Source of the DNA: an uncultured Azospirillum sp.
Lineage (GTDB): Bacteria; Pseudomonadota; Alphaproteobacteria; RF32; CAG-239
Assembly: GCA_900539605.1 (NCBI GenBank)
Contig: UQCS01000026.1
Coordinates: 1-21,944 of the forward strand
Length of the DNA: 21,944 bases
Direction of reading: 5' to 3'
Shown: positions 1 to 7,036 of the stretch, piece after piece
Numbering within the stretch: position 1 is the first letter of the stretch
How the letters are laid out: the number at the start of each line of letters is the position of its first letter
The notes under the pieces: generated by a model
Databases searched by the model: none
The model's input: the letters and a program-made list of their open reading frames with translations, nothing else
What the model was told of the DNA's origin: nothing
Translations under genes and position numbers: made by a program

Positions 1-1833
1 CAACGTGGTGCCGCTTACCGTCACTTCTCCGGCATTGATAATATCATTGTTCATTACAATATACTGCGTTGTCGTGCCGGTATCGGCATCAATGGCATCG
101 TTGCCGGTGAAAGAAATATTGTATTGTCTTGAATAATTGACAGCTCCATTTGAAACACCATTTCCTTCAATATTGTCATTGATCACCCAAATGCCGCCAT
201 TAACTGTTGAAAAAGATGTTTTCATTTGAAGATTAGAGGTATCTTTATAAAGGAAAACAGAATTATAAAGTTTACCACGAACATTATCTTGTGTATAGTT
301 ACCTGACATAAAATGCGTCTGATCATCCGCTACAAAAACAAAACCATTATTAATCATCACAGCTCCGCCCAGTGCCAAAGCATTAGCCGAAGTCGACTTG
401 GCATAATTATTAAGCAGACTTCCTGACAAACGCCCTAAAGCCGAACCGGCATCACTGTTCACAATCCGGTTTCCGATATAAACCGCTCCGCCTGATGCAC
501 TTTCCGAAGCTATAACATAGTTTGCAATAAAATTACCGGTAATATCTTTGTTATAATATTCCGAATTGTAAATAGCACCGCCATAGCCATTTTTTCCTGC
601 CAAAACAAAATTGTCAACAAAATCACCGTTTAAAAAACCTGTTGCACTGTTATCATTAGAAACAGCACCGCCGCCAGCAGCTCCACCAGTAGATTGAACA
701 TAATTAGTAATAAAGTTACCTTCAATATCACTTTTGTTACCATAAAAAGCGCCACCATATGCCCCCCCGGAAACAGACAAGGCATGGTTACCTATAAAAT
801 CGCCTATTATATGGTTTTTTGAAGAAGTAAACATATCAATAGCACCGCCCTTAGAATGCGAAGTTGCTGAAACATAGTTATTAATAAAATCTCCAACAAT
901 TTGTTTCATAGCTCCTCCATGGTTGTGGAGTGCTCCGCCGCTTCCTTCATTAGATGCTATGGCATAATTACCGATAAAATCTCCCGTAATATTATGAATT
1001 GTCCCAGAATCAGAAATCGGTTGAATTGATATGGCACCGCCATAAGTATTTTTCCCTGACAAATGATTAGCAATAAAATTTCCGTTTACAATATTGATTG
1101 TCCCTTGATTAGCATTACTAACAGCACCGCCTACAGCTTTGTTTGAGCCAGATACAGAGTTACCAACGAAGTCTCCTTCAATTTCATTAATGGTACCTCG
1201 ATTATATAACGCACCTCCTTCTGCCGAAGATCCAGTTAAACTATTATTAGTAAAATCTCCTAATATATTTTTTATACTGGCATTGTAATTATAAATAGCT
1301 CCGCCTAATGCCATAACTGTTCGAGGCGCATTTTCATTGTTAACAAAATCACCCGTCAGATTTTCTATGGCCGCAGAAGAATAATCATTATAAATGGCTC
1401 CCCCATGAGCATCCGAAACATTGCCCACAAAATCAGCATCAATATTACCGCTTAATTTTTGCTGTCTGGCATTATAAACCGTTCTTCCCTCGGGTTGGGT
1501 ATAGGTATACTTAAAATATTTGACCTGATCGTTCGGCAGTTCCACTTTTATTACACCAGCAGCGTCTTTTTGGTCTTCGCCGACCGCTGCCCAACTGATG
1601 TTTTTGGAGGTGGTAAATTGTTCCGGTTTCAGATCAATTTTATAATATTTGGTACTCAGTTTGCCGTCAGCATCTGCTTCCTGCAAAGTGAAGTTATAAT
1701 CGCTTTCCGAGCCTTCCGAATACGCAAACGCGCTGTTTTCTCCGAGTGTCGGAGTTAAAGAAGCGGCAATTGCCGGTGCACTCAAAAAAGTAGTTGCCGT
1801 TAATGCAATTGCCAAAGAAGTATATTTAGTCAT
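1..1833 (-). CDS. Pmp-like beta-helix surface protein, probable autotransporter passenger (5' part, runs off the window)
   Basis: The reading frame is open from an ATG at 1833 to the window edge (611 codons, no stop). AAGGA lies 9 nt upstream of the start. The N-terminus is a typical Sec signal (basic start, hydrophobic core, cleavage near APAIAA, residues 19-24). After a spacer of about 110 residues come some 12 repeats, each with a [D/N]F[I/V/T]xN motif followed by GGA[I/V/L/F]xN, 27-41 residues apart. Paired FxxN and GGA[ILV] motifs are the hallmark of chlamydial polymorphic membrane proteins and related beta-helix autotransporters. The protein is therefore probably exported and displayed on the surface as an adhesin. 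The C-terminal barrel that would prove type V secretion lies outside the window. The coding sequence is visibly AT-richer than the housekeeping genes nearby, which may indicate transfer. A G7 run (C7 on the plus strand at 762-768) sits inside the repeats. Confidence 0.85.
   Translation of the reverse strand, partial: MTKYTSLAIALTATTFLSAPAIAASLTPTLGENSAFAYSEGSESDYNFTLQEADADGKLSTKYYKIDLKPEQFTTSKNISWAAVGEDQKDAAGVIKVELPNDQVKYFKYTYTQPEGRTVYNARQQKLSGNIDADFVGNVSDAHGGAIYNDYSSAAIENLTGDFVNNENAPRTVMALGGAIYNYNASIKNILGDFTNNSLTGSSAEGGALYNRGTINEIEGDFVGNSVSGSNKAVGGAVSNANQGTINIVNGNFIANHLSGKNTYGGAISIQPISDSGTIHNITGDFIGNYAIASNEGSGGALHNHGGAMKQIVGDFINNYVSATSHSKGGAIDMFTSSKNHIIGDFIGNHALSVSGGAYGGAFYGNKSDIEGNFITNYVQSTGGAAGGGAVSNDNSATGFLNGDFVDNFVLAGKNGYGGAIYNSEYYNKDITGNFIANYVIASESASGGAVYIGNRIVNSDAGSALGRLSGSLLNNYAKSTSANALALGGAVMINNGFVFVADDQTHFMSGNYTQDNVRGKLYNSVFLYKDTSNLQMKTSFSTVNGGIWVINDNIEGNGVSNGAVNYSRQYNISFTGNDAIDADTGTTTQYIVMNNDIINAGEVTVSGTTL
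363..1440 (-). repeat. About 12 tandem FxxN/GGA[I/V] beta-helix coding repeats
   Basis: Plus-strand GC(A/T)CC(G/A)CC blocks, the complement of GGA[I/V/L/F] codons, occur near 363, 487, 588, 667, 750, 843, 931, 1035, 1127, 1210, 1290 and 1398. Each is paired with a DFxxN-type motif upstream in the protein. Spacing is 79-124 bp. The most C-terminal unit seen has a degenerate SLLNN in place of DFxxN. The repeats are diverged at DNA level, so they are an old protein repeat, not a recent tandem duplication. Confidence 0.8.
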
Positions 1834-1865
1834 TTTATTGTGTCCTTAGAAAAATGAATTTTAAC

Positions 1866-1987
1866 GATCATTTTTTTGATACATTTTGCTTCTTTTGATC
1901 CTTTCTCCTAAGCTATTGATATTTTCACAATCTTCTTGATCTTCATTCTTCTTTGCTGTACCATCTGTCTGTATCAAAAAAATGATC
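1866..1987. repeat. Perfect 18-bp inverted repeat enclosing 86 bp upstream of the surface-protein gene
   Basis: The left arm at 1866-1883 (GATCATTTTTTTGATACA) is the exact reverse complement of the right arm at 1970-1987. The element lies in the 379-bp gap between the Pmp-like start (1833) and the zinc-ribbon gene, 33 bp upstream of that start codon, where the promoter should be. The arrangement suits an invertible promoter segment, a MITE-like insertion or a large regulatory hairpin. I see no clear target-site duplication and no strong -35/-10 pair. Apart from this and the terminator at 2088-2112, I recognise nothing in the gap. Confidence 0.6.
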
Positions 1988-2087
1988 CTTTTTTTGCAGC
2001 GGCAAAATCGGCAAAAGTTGATTTGATTGTCTTTGTTCTTCCGGTTTTATTGTTTGGTTTCCAGGTGGCGGTTAAAAATCCTGAAAT

Positions 2088-2112
2088 AAAAAAAACGCCC
2101 CTGAAGGGAGCG
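2088..2112 (-). terminator. Rho-independent terminator after the zinc-ribbon gene
   Basis: On the minus strand CGCTCC / GGGGCG form a 6-bp stem with one G-U pair and a short loop (2096-2112). Eight T follow (complement of A8 at 2088-2095). It separates the zinc-ribbon transcript from the Pmp-like gene, which therefore needs its own promoter. Confidence 0.65.
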
Positions 2113-2212
2113 GTTTTTCAAGTAAAAAGCGGTTAAGTTCATTTCTTTTTCAGGGCAAATTTAACATTTATCATTTTTGGGCATTGATCCGGTCTAATAA
2201 GCGGAAACTGAG

Positions 2213-2497
2213 CTATTCGTCAAAAACGGCATAAATCTGTCTGACCGGTGTTTCAGGGGCGGCAAAAACAGTCTGAAAACGGATCCTGCTTTCGGGGGCA
2301 ATTGTTTTTGCGGTGGGGATAACGGTAAGATTGCGAATCAGCTTTTGCCGGTTGTCATAAAGACTGATCCTCAAGGAAGGGATCGGCTGCCGTTGTTCGT
2401 CGAGGTTGGCGATTTCGCCGCGCAGGCGAATCGCCGGATGCCGGTTTTGCTGTTCATAACCCCAAACCAGACTGGTGATTTTGAACGGAACGGTCGA
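2213..2497 (-). pseudogene. C-terminal part of the zinc-ribbon membrane protein, out of frame with its N-terminal part
   Basis: From about 2497 down to the TAG at 2213-2215 this frame encodes the sequence expected for the C-terminal domain of MJ0042/DUF3426-type proteins. It runs from VPFKITSLVWGYEQQ, through a LRGEIANL...PIPSLRISLYD core typical of the family, to IYAVFDE. The preceding N-terminal frame stops at 2454. The two join without loss if one extra base is present at about 2483-2498, between LYNLDR and PFKITS. I therefore read the pair as one gene with an apparent +1 frameshift, caused by a real mutation, a sequencing or assembly error, or less likely recoding. No separate start with a ribosome binding site is evident for this half. 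Confidence 0.65.
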
Positions 2498-2876
2498 GAT
2501 TGTACAGGCGGTCCAGTTTTTGGTAAAAAGCTGCCGTTTGCGGAAAGGCGTTGACAATCGGCCCGCGTCCGAAATAAACAACGGCGGCGGCTATGGCAAG
2601 TATCAGGAAAAACATGACGGTACCGAAGTAATTGCGTTGCGGCGGTTGCGGAAAGGTGTTGACAGGTTCGCGGACAATGTGATCGTCGCGGCTGAAAGCA
2701 AAACGGAAAGCTTCGGGTTCAATCAGGGGCACATCCGGCGAAGTTCCGGTTTCGGGGTCGGGAAATGCACGCCAGACGCAGCGGCATTTTGCACAGCGCA
2801 TTTTGCTTCCTTCGGGCGGAAGAGTTTTGTTTTCGATCCGATAGGCGGTGTGGCATTGCGGACATTTGACAAACAT
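2454..2876 (-). CDS. MJ0042-type zinc-ribbon, single-pass membrane protein (N-terminal part of a frameshifted gene)
   Basis: The start at 2876 is preferred because AGGGA lies 6 nt upstream and the protein then opens directly with the zinc ribbon. A start at 2906 would add 10 atypical residues. Cysteines 5, 8, 28 and 31 (CPQC...CAKC) form the MJ0042 zinc-ribbon. An acidic/proline linker follows, then one membrane helix at about residues 82-102. The normal extracytoplasmic domain continues in another frame (2213-2497). The family is common in alphaproteobacteria; its function is poorly known, and a regulatory or scaffolding role at the membrane is only inferred. The gene is divergent from ftsE. 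Confidence 0.75.
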   Translation of the reverse strand: MFVKCPQCHTAYRIENKTLPPEGSKMRCAKCRCVWRAFPDPETGTSPDVPLIEPEAFRFAFSRDDHIVREPVNTFPQPPQRNYFGTVMFFLILAIAAAVVYFGRGPIVNAFPQTAAFYQKLDRLYNLDRSVQNHQSGLGL

Positions 2877-2906
2877 TTTGTTCCCTCTCCGGTTGGCGTT
2901 TGGCAA

Positions 2907-2938
2907 AAAATCTTTTTTATGACGAAAAAAAAGATTTT
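2907..2938. promoter_or_regulatory. Perfect 12-bp AT-rich palindrome in the divergent ftsE / zinc-ribbon promoter region
   Basis: Arms AAAATCTTTTTT (2907-2918) and AAAAAAGATTTT (2927-2938) are exact reverse complements around an 8-nt spacer. The site lies 31 bp upstream of the zinc-ribbon start and 60 bp upstream of the ftsE start. A TATAGT at 2956-2961 could be the ftsE -10 box, but the -35 is not convincing. No T-run follows on the plus strand, so an operator or structured leader fits better than a terminator for that direction. Confidence 0.35.
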
Positions 2939-2998
2939 ATTAAAGATTATATTATTATAGTATTAAGTCAGTCAAAAACCAAGGAGTATTCGCGGAAA

Positions 2999-3703
2999 AT
3001 GAGCAAAACCCCCATTATTGAGATGGAAAATGTCGGAATCCGCTACGGGCGCGGGCCCGAGATTTTGAGCAATATCAATTTGTCGCTGGAGAAGGGATCT
3101 TTTCATTACCTCACCGGCAAAAGCGGTGCCGGCAAGACTTCGCTTCTCAGTATGATGTATCTGGCGCAAAAACCAAGCCGAGGGACGGTAAGCGTGTTCG
3201 GCAACAATGTCAATTTTGCCAACCGTAATGCCCTGGCGATGTTTCGTCGCCGAATCGGTGTGGTGTTTCAGGACTTTCGATTGTTGGAACATTCGTCGGC
3301 ATTTGATAACGTGGCGTTGCCGCTCAGAGTTTGCGGCATGAACGAAAAAGAAATTCGCAAACGGGTTAACGAATTGTTGAAGTGGGTGGAAATCGACCGC
3401 AGCACTTCTGCTCTGACCTCCACATTGTCCGGCGGTGAAAAACAGCGGGTGGCGATTGCCCGCGCCGTGATCAATCGTCCCGACGTCTTGCTGGCCGACG
3501 AACCGACCGGTAATGTTGACAACGATATCGCGCCGAAGCTGATGAAGCTTTTTGTTGAATTGAACAAGCTGGGCACCACGGTAGTTATTGCCACCCATAA
3601 CGAGAATTTGATTAAGGAATTCAAGTATCCGACCATTCATCTGAAAAACCGCAGCCTGTCGATTATTAAACCGGAAGACGGAGACGAATATGCTGAGATA
3701 TAA
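2999..3703 (+). CDS. ftsE: Cell division ABC transporter ATP-binding protein FtsE
   Basis: FtsE is the cytoplasmic ATPase of the FtsEX complex, which couples ATP hydrolysis at the septum to activation of periplasmic peptidoglycan hydrolases. The 234-residue product has Walker A GKSGAGKT (residues 40-47), a Q-loop (VVFQDFRLLEH), the ABC signature LSGGEKQR, Walker B VLLADEPTGN and an H-loop histidine in IATHNE, all in normal order. The start at 2999 matches the family N-terminus and has AAGGAG at 2981-2986, a rather long 12-nt spacing. The upstream in-frame ATG at 2900 would add 33 unlikely residues. It overlaps ftsX by 14 bp. Confidence 0.95.
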   Translation: MSKTPIIEMENVGIRYGRGPEILSNINLSLEKGSFHYLTGKSGAGKTSLLSMMYLAQKPSRGTVSVFGNNVNFANRNALAMFRRRIGVVFQDFRLLEHSSAFDNVALPLRVCGMNEKEIRKRVNELLKWVEIDRSTSALTSTLSGGEKQRVAIARAVINRPDVLLADEPTGNVDNDIAPKLMKLFVELNKLGTTVVIATHNENLIKEFKYPTIHLKNRSLSIIKPEDGDEYAEI

Positions 3704-4601
3704 TAATATGCGCCATCGGGAGTTACCGCTTTCGACCGATTCTTCAAATCTGTTCTTGAAGGTGATGATTTCTATTGCTGTCTTTCTGTTTGCCGTTACG
3801 CTGGCCGGTGTGTTGTCGATTAATTCGATGCTGGTTAACTGGAACTCCAGCATTTTGGGGTCGCTGACGGTACAGATTATTCCGATTAACGGGGTTGATA
3901 AACTTAAGGCCAAAAACGAAACCCTGATTCAGGAACAAAGGGCGGTGGCGCTGCTGGAAGCGATGCCCGAAGCCCTTAAAGTCACGCCGCTGAACGACGT
4001 GCAGTTGCAACGGTTGTTAAAACCGTGGCTGGGAGACGATGTTGATCTCGATAACCTGCCGATGCCGCGTCTGATTGACGTCAAACTGAAACCGGATGCG
4101 GAAGTCAATTTTCTGGCGCTGGCGGAAAAGCTGGCAACAGTGGCGCCGCAGGCTTCACTTGACAATCATAAACTGTGGCTGAACAAACTGATCAATTTTG
4201 CCGGCGGTTTGAAAATGCTGGCCCTGAGCGTGTTGATTTTGGTTATCGGCGTAACTTCGGGAGCAATATTTTATACCACTCAGACCAGTTTGGGCCTGCA
4301 TCGCGATATTATTGAAATTTTGCACCTGCTGGGTGCCAAGGACACGTATATTGCCCAGCAATATGCGGCCAAAACCGCGGTGCTGGGTTTCTGGGGCGGT
4401 CTGGTCGGCGTGTTGTTTGCCATTCCGACGATTTTCGTGATTGCTCATTTGGCACAGCAGATTGAGGGCGGCATTATCAACGAAGCGCGGTTGTCATGGG
4501 GCGCTTGGGCAGCTATTCTCAGCCTGCCGTTGTTTTCAATGATGGTGGCAATGCAGACCGCTTATTATACAGTTAAACGCACTTTGGAAAAAATGATGTA
4601 G
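3690..4601 (+). CDS. ftsX: Cell division protein FtsX, permease-like subunit
   Basis: FtsX is the inner-membrane partner of FtsE. At 303 residues it has the normal topology: cytoplasmic N-terminus, TM1 at about 22-48, a periplasmic domain of about 120 residues that contacts hydrolase activators in known systems, then TM2 (about 171-196), TM3 (about 230-256) and TM4 (about 272-293). GGAG (3680-3683) supports the start at 3690, inside the end of ftsE, which implies translational coupling. An in-frame ATG at 3708, just after the ftsE stop, is the alternative. Confidence 0.93.
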   Translation: MLRYNNMRHRELPLSTDSSNLFLKVMISIAVFLFAVTLAGVLSINSMLVNWNSSILGSLTVQIIPINGVDKLKAKNETLIQEQRAVALLEAMPEALKVTPLNDVQLQRLLKPWLGDDVDLDNLPMPRLIDVKLKPDAEVNFLALAEKLATVAPQASLDNHKLWLNKLINFAGGLKMLALSVLILVIGVTSGAIFYTTQTSLGLHRDIIEILHLLGAKDTYIAQQYAAKTAVLGFWGGLVGVLFAIPTIFVIAHLAQQIEGGIINEARLSWGAWAAILSLPLFSMMVAMQTAYYTVKRTLEKMM

Positions 4602-4605
4602 ACTG

Positions 4606-5190
4606 ATGCTTAAAAAAACGTTTTGTCATACTTTGATTATCGGGGTCTGCATCTGGTTCGGCGGTCTGATCGGCTTTGGTTATACGATCAATCATTTTAA
4701 GACCGATGCGGTGACCGAAACCGATGCCATTGTGGTGTTAACCGGCGGACGCAACCGCATCAGCGAAGCCGTTAAGCTGCTCAATCGAGGCAAAGCCGGG
4801 CAGTTGCTGATTTCCGGCGTTTCGAAGGGAATGTCGCTGGAGACTTTGAAAAAGCGCCGTGACGTCGAAATTACAACGACACGGGAAATTACTCTGGACG
4901 AGAAATCGACCAACACGGTGGAAAACGCTATCGAAGCAGCGGCGTGGGTCAAACAAAACCGGATCAGGTCAATCCGGCTGGTGACCTCAAATTATCATAT
5001 GCCGCGCAGTATGGCGGAATTTCGGGCCAACAACCGGCAACTGGTTATTTTGGCGCATCCGGTGTATTCAGATCGGGTGGAAAAGCAATGGTGGCGTAGT
5101 TGGCGCAGTTTTTGCCTGATTGCGTCGGAGTATAACAAGTTTTTGTACGTATGGGTTAAAAACCGTATCAGCGGACGAGGGGAGGACTAA
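4606..5190 (+). CDS. YdcF/ElyC-like DUF218 membrane-anchored protein
   Basis: The 194-residue product has an N-terminal membrane helix (about 8-28) and then the DUF218 fold: DAIVVLTGG (about 41-49), a polar helix with the repeated LLNRGKAGQLLISG, the conserved E and NT in the LDEKSTNTVENA region, and RLVTSNYHMPRS. The family includes E. coli SanA, ElyC and YdcF, linked to envelope integrity and lipid-carrier homeostasis; its biochemistry is not settled. The gene starts 4 nt after ftsX and abuts plsC. This order recurs in alphaproteobacteria, as I recall, and implies an envelope role coordinated with division. Confidence 0.85.
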   Translation: MLKKTFCHTLIIGVCIWFGGLIGFGYTINHFKTDAVTETDAIVVLTGGRNRISEAVKLLNRGKAGQLLISGVSKGMSLETLKKRRDVEITTTREITLDEKSTNTVENAIEAAAWVKQNRIRSIRLVTSNYHMPRSMAEFRANNRQLVILAHPVYSDRVEKQWWRSWRSFCLIASEYNKFLYVWVKNRISGRGED

Positions 5191-5949
5191 ATGATTTTGA
5201 TTCGTTCATGGTCAGGCAATATCTGGATTTATCTGTGGATTGCGCTGGGTGTTATTCTGAGTTGTATTTTTGGCTGGTTTGTACCGCAAAGTTGGGTGGT
5301 GGCTTATTGGAACCGTTTTATTCTGCCGACGGCTTTGTGGGGACTGAGGGTGTTCGGCGGTATCAGCATTGAGGTGCGGGGACGGCAATATCTCAATCAG
5401 GAGCAGGCGGTGTATGCCAGCAAGCACGAATCGGCGCTCGAAACTTATGCGATGACAACGATTGTTACCCGTGGGGTGATGATTCTGAAAAAGGAACTGA
5501 CTTATATTCCGTTTTTCGGCTGGGCGCAGTGGTTATACGGATTGATCCCGGTTGATCGGGGTGCCGGGGCGCGGGCGATGAAGAAAATGCTTGCGGCGGC
5601 GCAGAAAAGAGTGGCGGAAAAACGTCCGATTATCATTTTCCCCGAGGGGCACCGGATGAAACCCGGGACCACTCAAAAATATAAACCCGGCTTTTTGTTT
5701 ATGGCGCAAAATCTCAAGCTGCCGGTGATTCCGGTTGCATTAAACACCGGGATGTTCTGGCCGCGCAGTTCGGCGAAGCATTTGCCGGGGAAAGTGATCA
5801 TCGAGTTTATGGAACCGATGGTTCCGGGGCCGGATAAAAATTCCTTCATTGAAGAATTGCAGGCGAAAATCGAAGCCAAATGCGCCGAATTAAATGAGGA
5901 GACGGTTAAAAATTATCCGTATACGGCCGTCAATCTGGCTGAGAAATGA
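5191..5949 (+). CDS. plsC: 1-acyl-sn-glycerol-3-phosphate acyltransferase (PlsC family)
   Basis: The predicted reaction is acylation of lysophosphatidate to phosphatidate in phospholipid synthesis at the inner membrane. The 252-residue protein has an N-terminal membrane helix (about 12-30), the acyltransferase motif H79-ESAL-E84 (HX4E in place of the usual HX4D), motif II around GLIPVDRG, motif III FPEGHR (150-155) and the VIPVALNTG motif. The ATG follows the DUF218 stop directly, with GGGAGG just upstream. The exact substrate could differ, since the family also includes other lysophospholipid and ornithine-lipid acyltransferases. Confidence 0.9.
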   Translation: MILIRSWSGNIWIYLWIALGVILSCIFGWFVPQSWVVAYWNRFILPTALWGLRVFGGISIEVRGRQYLNQEQAVYASKHESALETYAMTTIVTRGVMILKKELTYIPFFGWAQWLYGLIPVDRGAGARAMKKMLAAAQKRVAEKRPIIIFPEGHRMKPGTTQKYKPGFLFMAQNLKLPVIPVALNTGMFWPRSSAKHLPGKVIIEFMEPMVPGPDKNSFIEELQAKIEAKCAELNEETVKNYPYTAVNLAEK

Positions 5950-5974
5950 TGTTGCCACGAGCTTTGCGGTTTAT

Positions 5975-6012
5975 AAAAAACACCGTCTGCTTAACAGCAG
6001 GCGGTGTTTTTT
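5975..6012. terminator. Bidirectional rho-independent terminator between convergent operons
   Basis: An 11-bp stem (CACCGTCTGCT / AGCAGGCGGTG, one G-T pair) with a TAAC loop spans 5981-6006. It is flanked by A6 on the left and T6 on the right, so it can end both the plus-strand ftsE-plsC operon and the minus-strand rluB-rsmD operon. Confidence 0.92.
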
Positions 6013-6028
6013 CGAGAACGGGAACGGT

Positions 6029-6433
6029 TCAGAACCAGTTCTTGCGGAAAATCTTCAGGTAGTTCTCAATCGTTTTGCTCACAACCCAACCGATGACGGT
6101 GCTGATGCGCGCGGTCCAGGTCAGGATAATGCCGCTCAACGGAAAACTTACCGGAGGAATGGCCAACAACCACCACGAATAGCCGCCGCTGATGATCAGC
6201 CGCAGGCAGAACATGATGTTGAAGATCAGCAGGGCAAGATGAAACCACGAGCGGAACGAGCCGGCGATCAGTAATTTCATTGCCTTTTTGGGCCAGAATT
6301 CCTTGTCATTGTAATGGCCGCCGATAATAGCAACCACCGTAACGAGGAACAAAAACGCCGTTATAGCGAAGCTTGCCCAGAAGAAGAAACCGGTCAAATT
6401 TGCGGCCAGCTCTCTAAGTGAAATTGAAATCAT
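6029..6433 (-). CDS. Small multi-pass inner-membrane protein, unknown function
   Basis: I do not recognise this 134-residue product. It is strongly hydrophobic, with three probable membrane segments (about 12-41, 62-82 and 85-112), a basic loop with KK and R residues between the first two, and a basic, aromatic C-terminus (KIFRKNWF). It ends the rluB-rsmD direction of transcription, 54 nt after rsmD and just before the bidirectional terminator. No good ribosome binding site precedes the ATG at 6433. Its hydrophobic pattern and position support a real gene; function cannot be inferred. Confidence 0.65.
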   Translation of the reverse strand: MISISLRELAANLTGFFFWASFAITAFLFLVTVVAIIGGHYNDKEFWPKKAMKLLIAGSFRSWFHLALLIFNIMFCLRLIISGGYSWWLLAIPPVSFPLSGIILTWTARISTVIGWVVSKTIENYLKIFRKNWF

Positions 6434-6487
6434 AATGTAAATAATTAAGTTGAACAGTAATGATTATAAATTTTTTTAGACAAAAAG

Positions 6488-7036
6488 TCAAGCCACTTGT
6501 TTGCGGAGAAAAACAAAACGGCTGATGCCATAGCAGCGGTCGTCAATTGTTTCCAATCCAGTCGGAACGGTAAAAGTTTCGTCACGGGCCAGTTCAGTCA
6601 CACATACGGCATCTTTGGTCAGCCAGTTTTGCCGCAGTAGCGAAATCAGCGCTTTTTCGCTCAGCCCTTTGTGGTACGGTGCGTCAAGAAAAATAAGATC
6701 AAACGGGGTATCGGCTGCAGGAAGTCGGGCAGCATCGGCTTTCAGCAGGCAAATTTTGTTTTTTTCGCTCGGAAAAAGCGCAACATTGCGCGTGGCATCG
6801 GTGAGGTCAAGGTCTACCATGGTGATATGACGCACACCGCGCGAAACCGCCTCGAGCGCAAAAGCACCGCTGCCGGTAAAAATATCGGCGACCCGGAGTT
6901 GATCCCACGGTTGCGAAAGTTTGCCGTATAAAATGTTAAAAACAGCTTCGCGTGCCTGATCGGCAGTGGGACGAATATGAACCGAACGCGGCGAAAGAAG
7001 TTTTTTGCCGCGATATAAACCGCCGATGATTCTCAT
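6488..7036 (-). CDS. rsmD: 16S rRNA (guanine966-N2)-methyltransferase RsmD
   Basis: RsmD methylates G966 of 16S rRNA using S-adenosylmethionine. The 182-residue product has the family opening MRIIGGLYRGKKL, the RPTADQAREAVFNIL motif (22-36), the SAM-binding loop DIFTGSGAFALEA (51-63), an acidic VDLD after the next strand, and catalytic motif IV at 118-121. That motif reads DAPY, not the usual DPPY. The start overlaps the end of rluB by 4 bp, so the two are probably translationally coupled. Confidence 0.92.
   Translation of the reverse strand: MRIIGGLYRGKKLLSPRSVHIRPTADQAREAVFNILYGKLSQPWDQLRVADIFTGSGAFALEAVSRGVRHITMVDLDLTDATRNVALFPSEKNKICLLKADAARLPAADTPFDLIFLDAPYHKGLSEKALISLLRQNWLTKDAVCVTELARDETFTVPTGLETIDDRCYGISRFVFLRKQVA

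Noticed and set aside
1861..2064. Minus-strand open frame ending in MYQKNDR just before the Pmp-like gene, with a polar, protein-like composition
   Set aside because: There is no ATG or GTG with a ribosome binding site until close to its end, and both inverted-repeat arms lie within it. It may be a decayed fragment but cannot be supported as a gene.
1936..2136. Plus-strand open frame of 66 codons in the gap before the Pmp-like gene
   Set aside because: No ribosome binding site, hydrophobic low-complexity translation, and it runs through the inverted-repeat arm and the minus-strand terminator.
2475..2960. Plus-strand open frame of 161 codons opposite the zinc-ribbon gene
   Set aside because: It is antisense to a recognisable zinc-ribbon and membrane protein and has no family features.
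2972..3913. Minus-strand open frame of 313 codons opposite ftsE/ftsX
   Set aside because: It is a shadow of ftsE and ftsX, whose motifs are unambiguous on the plus strand.
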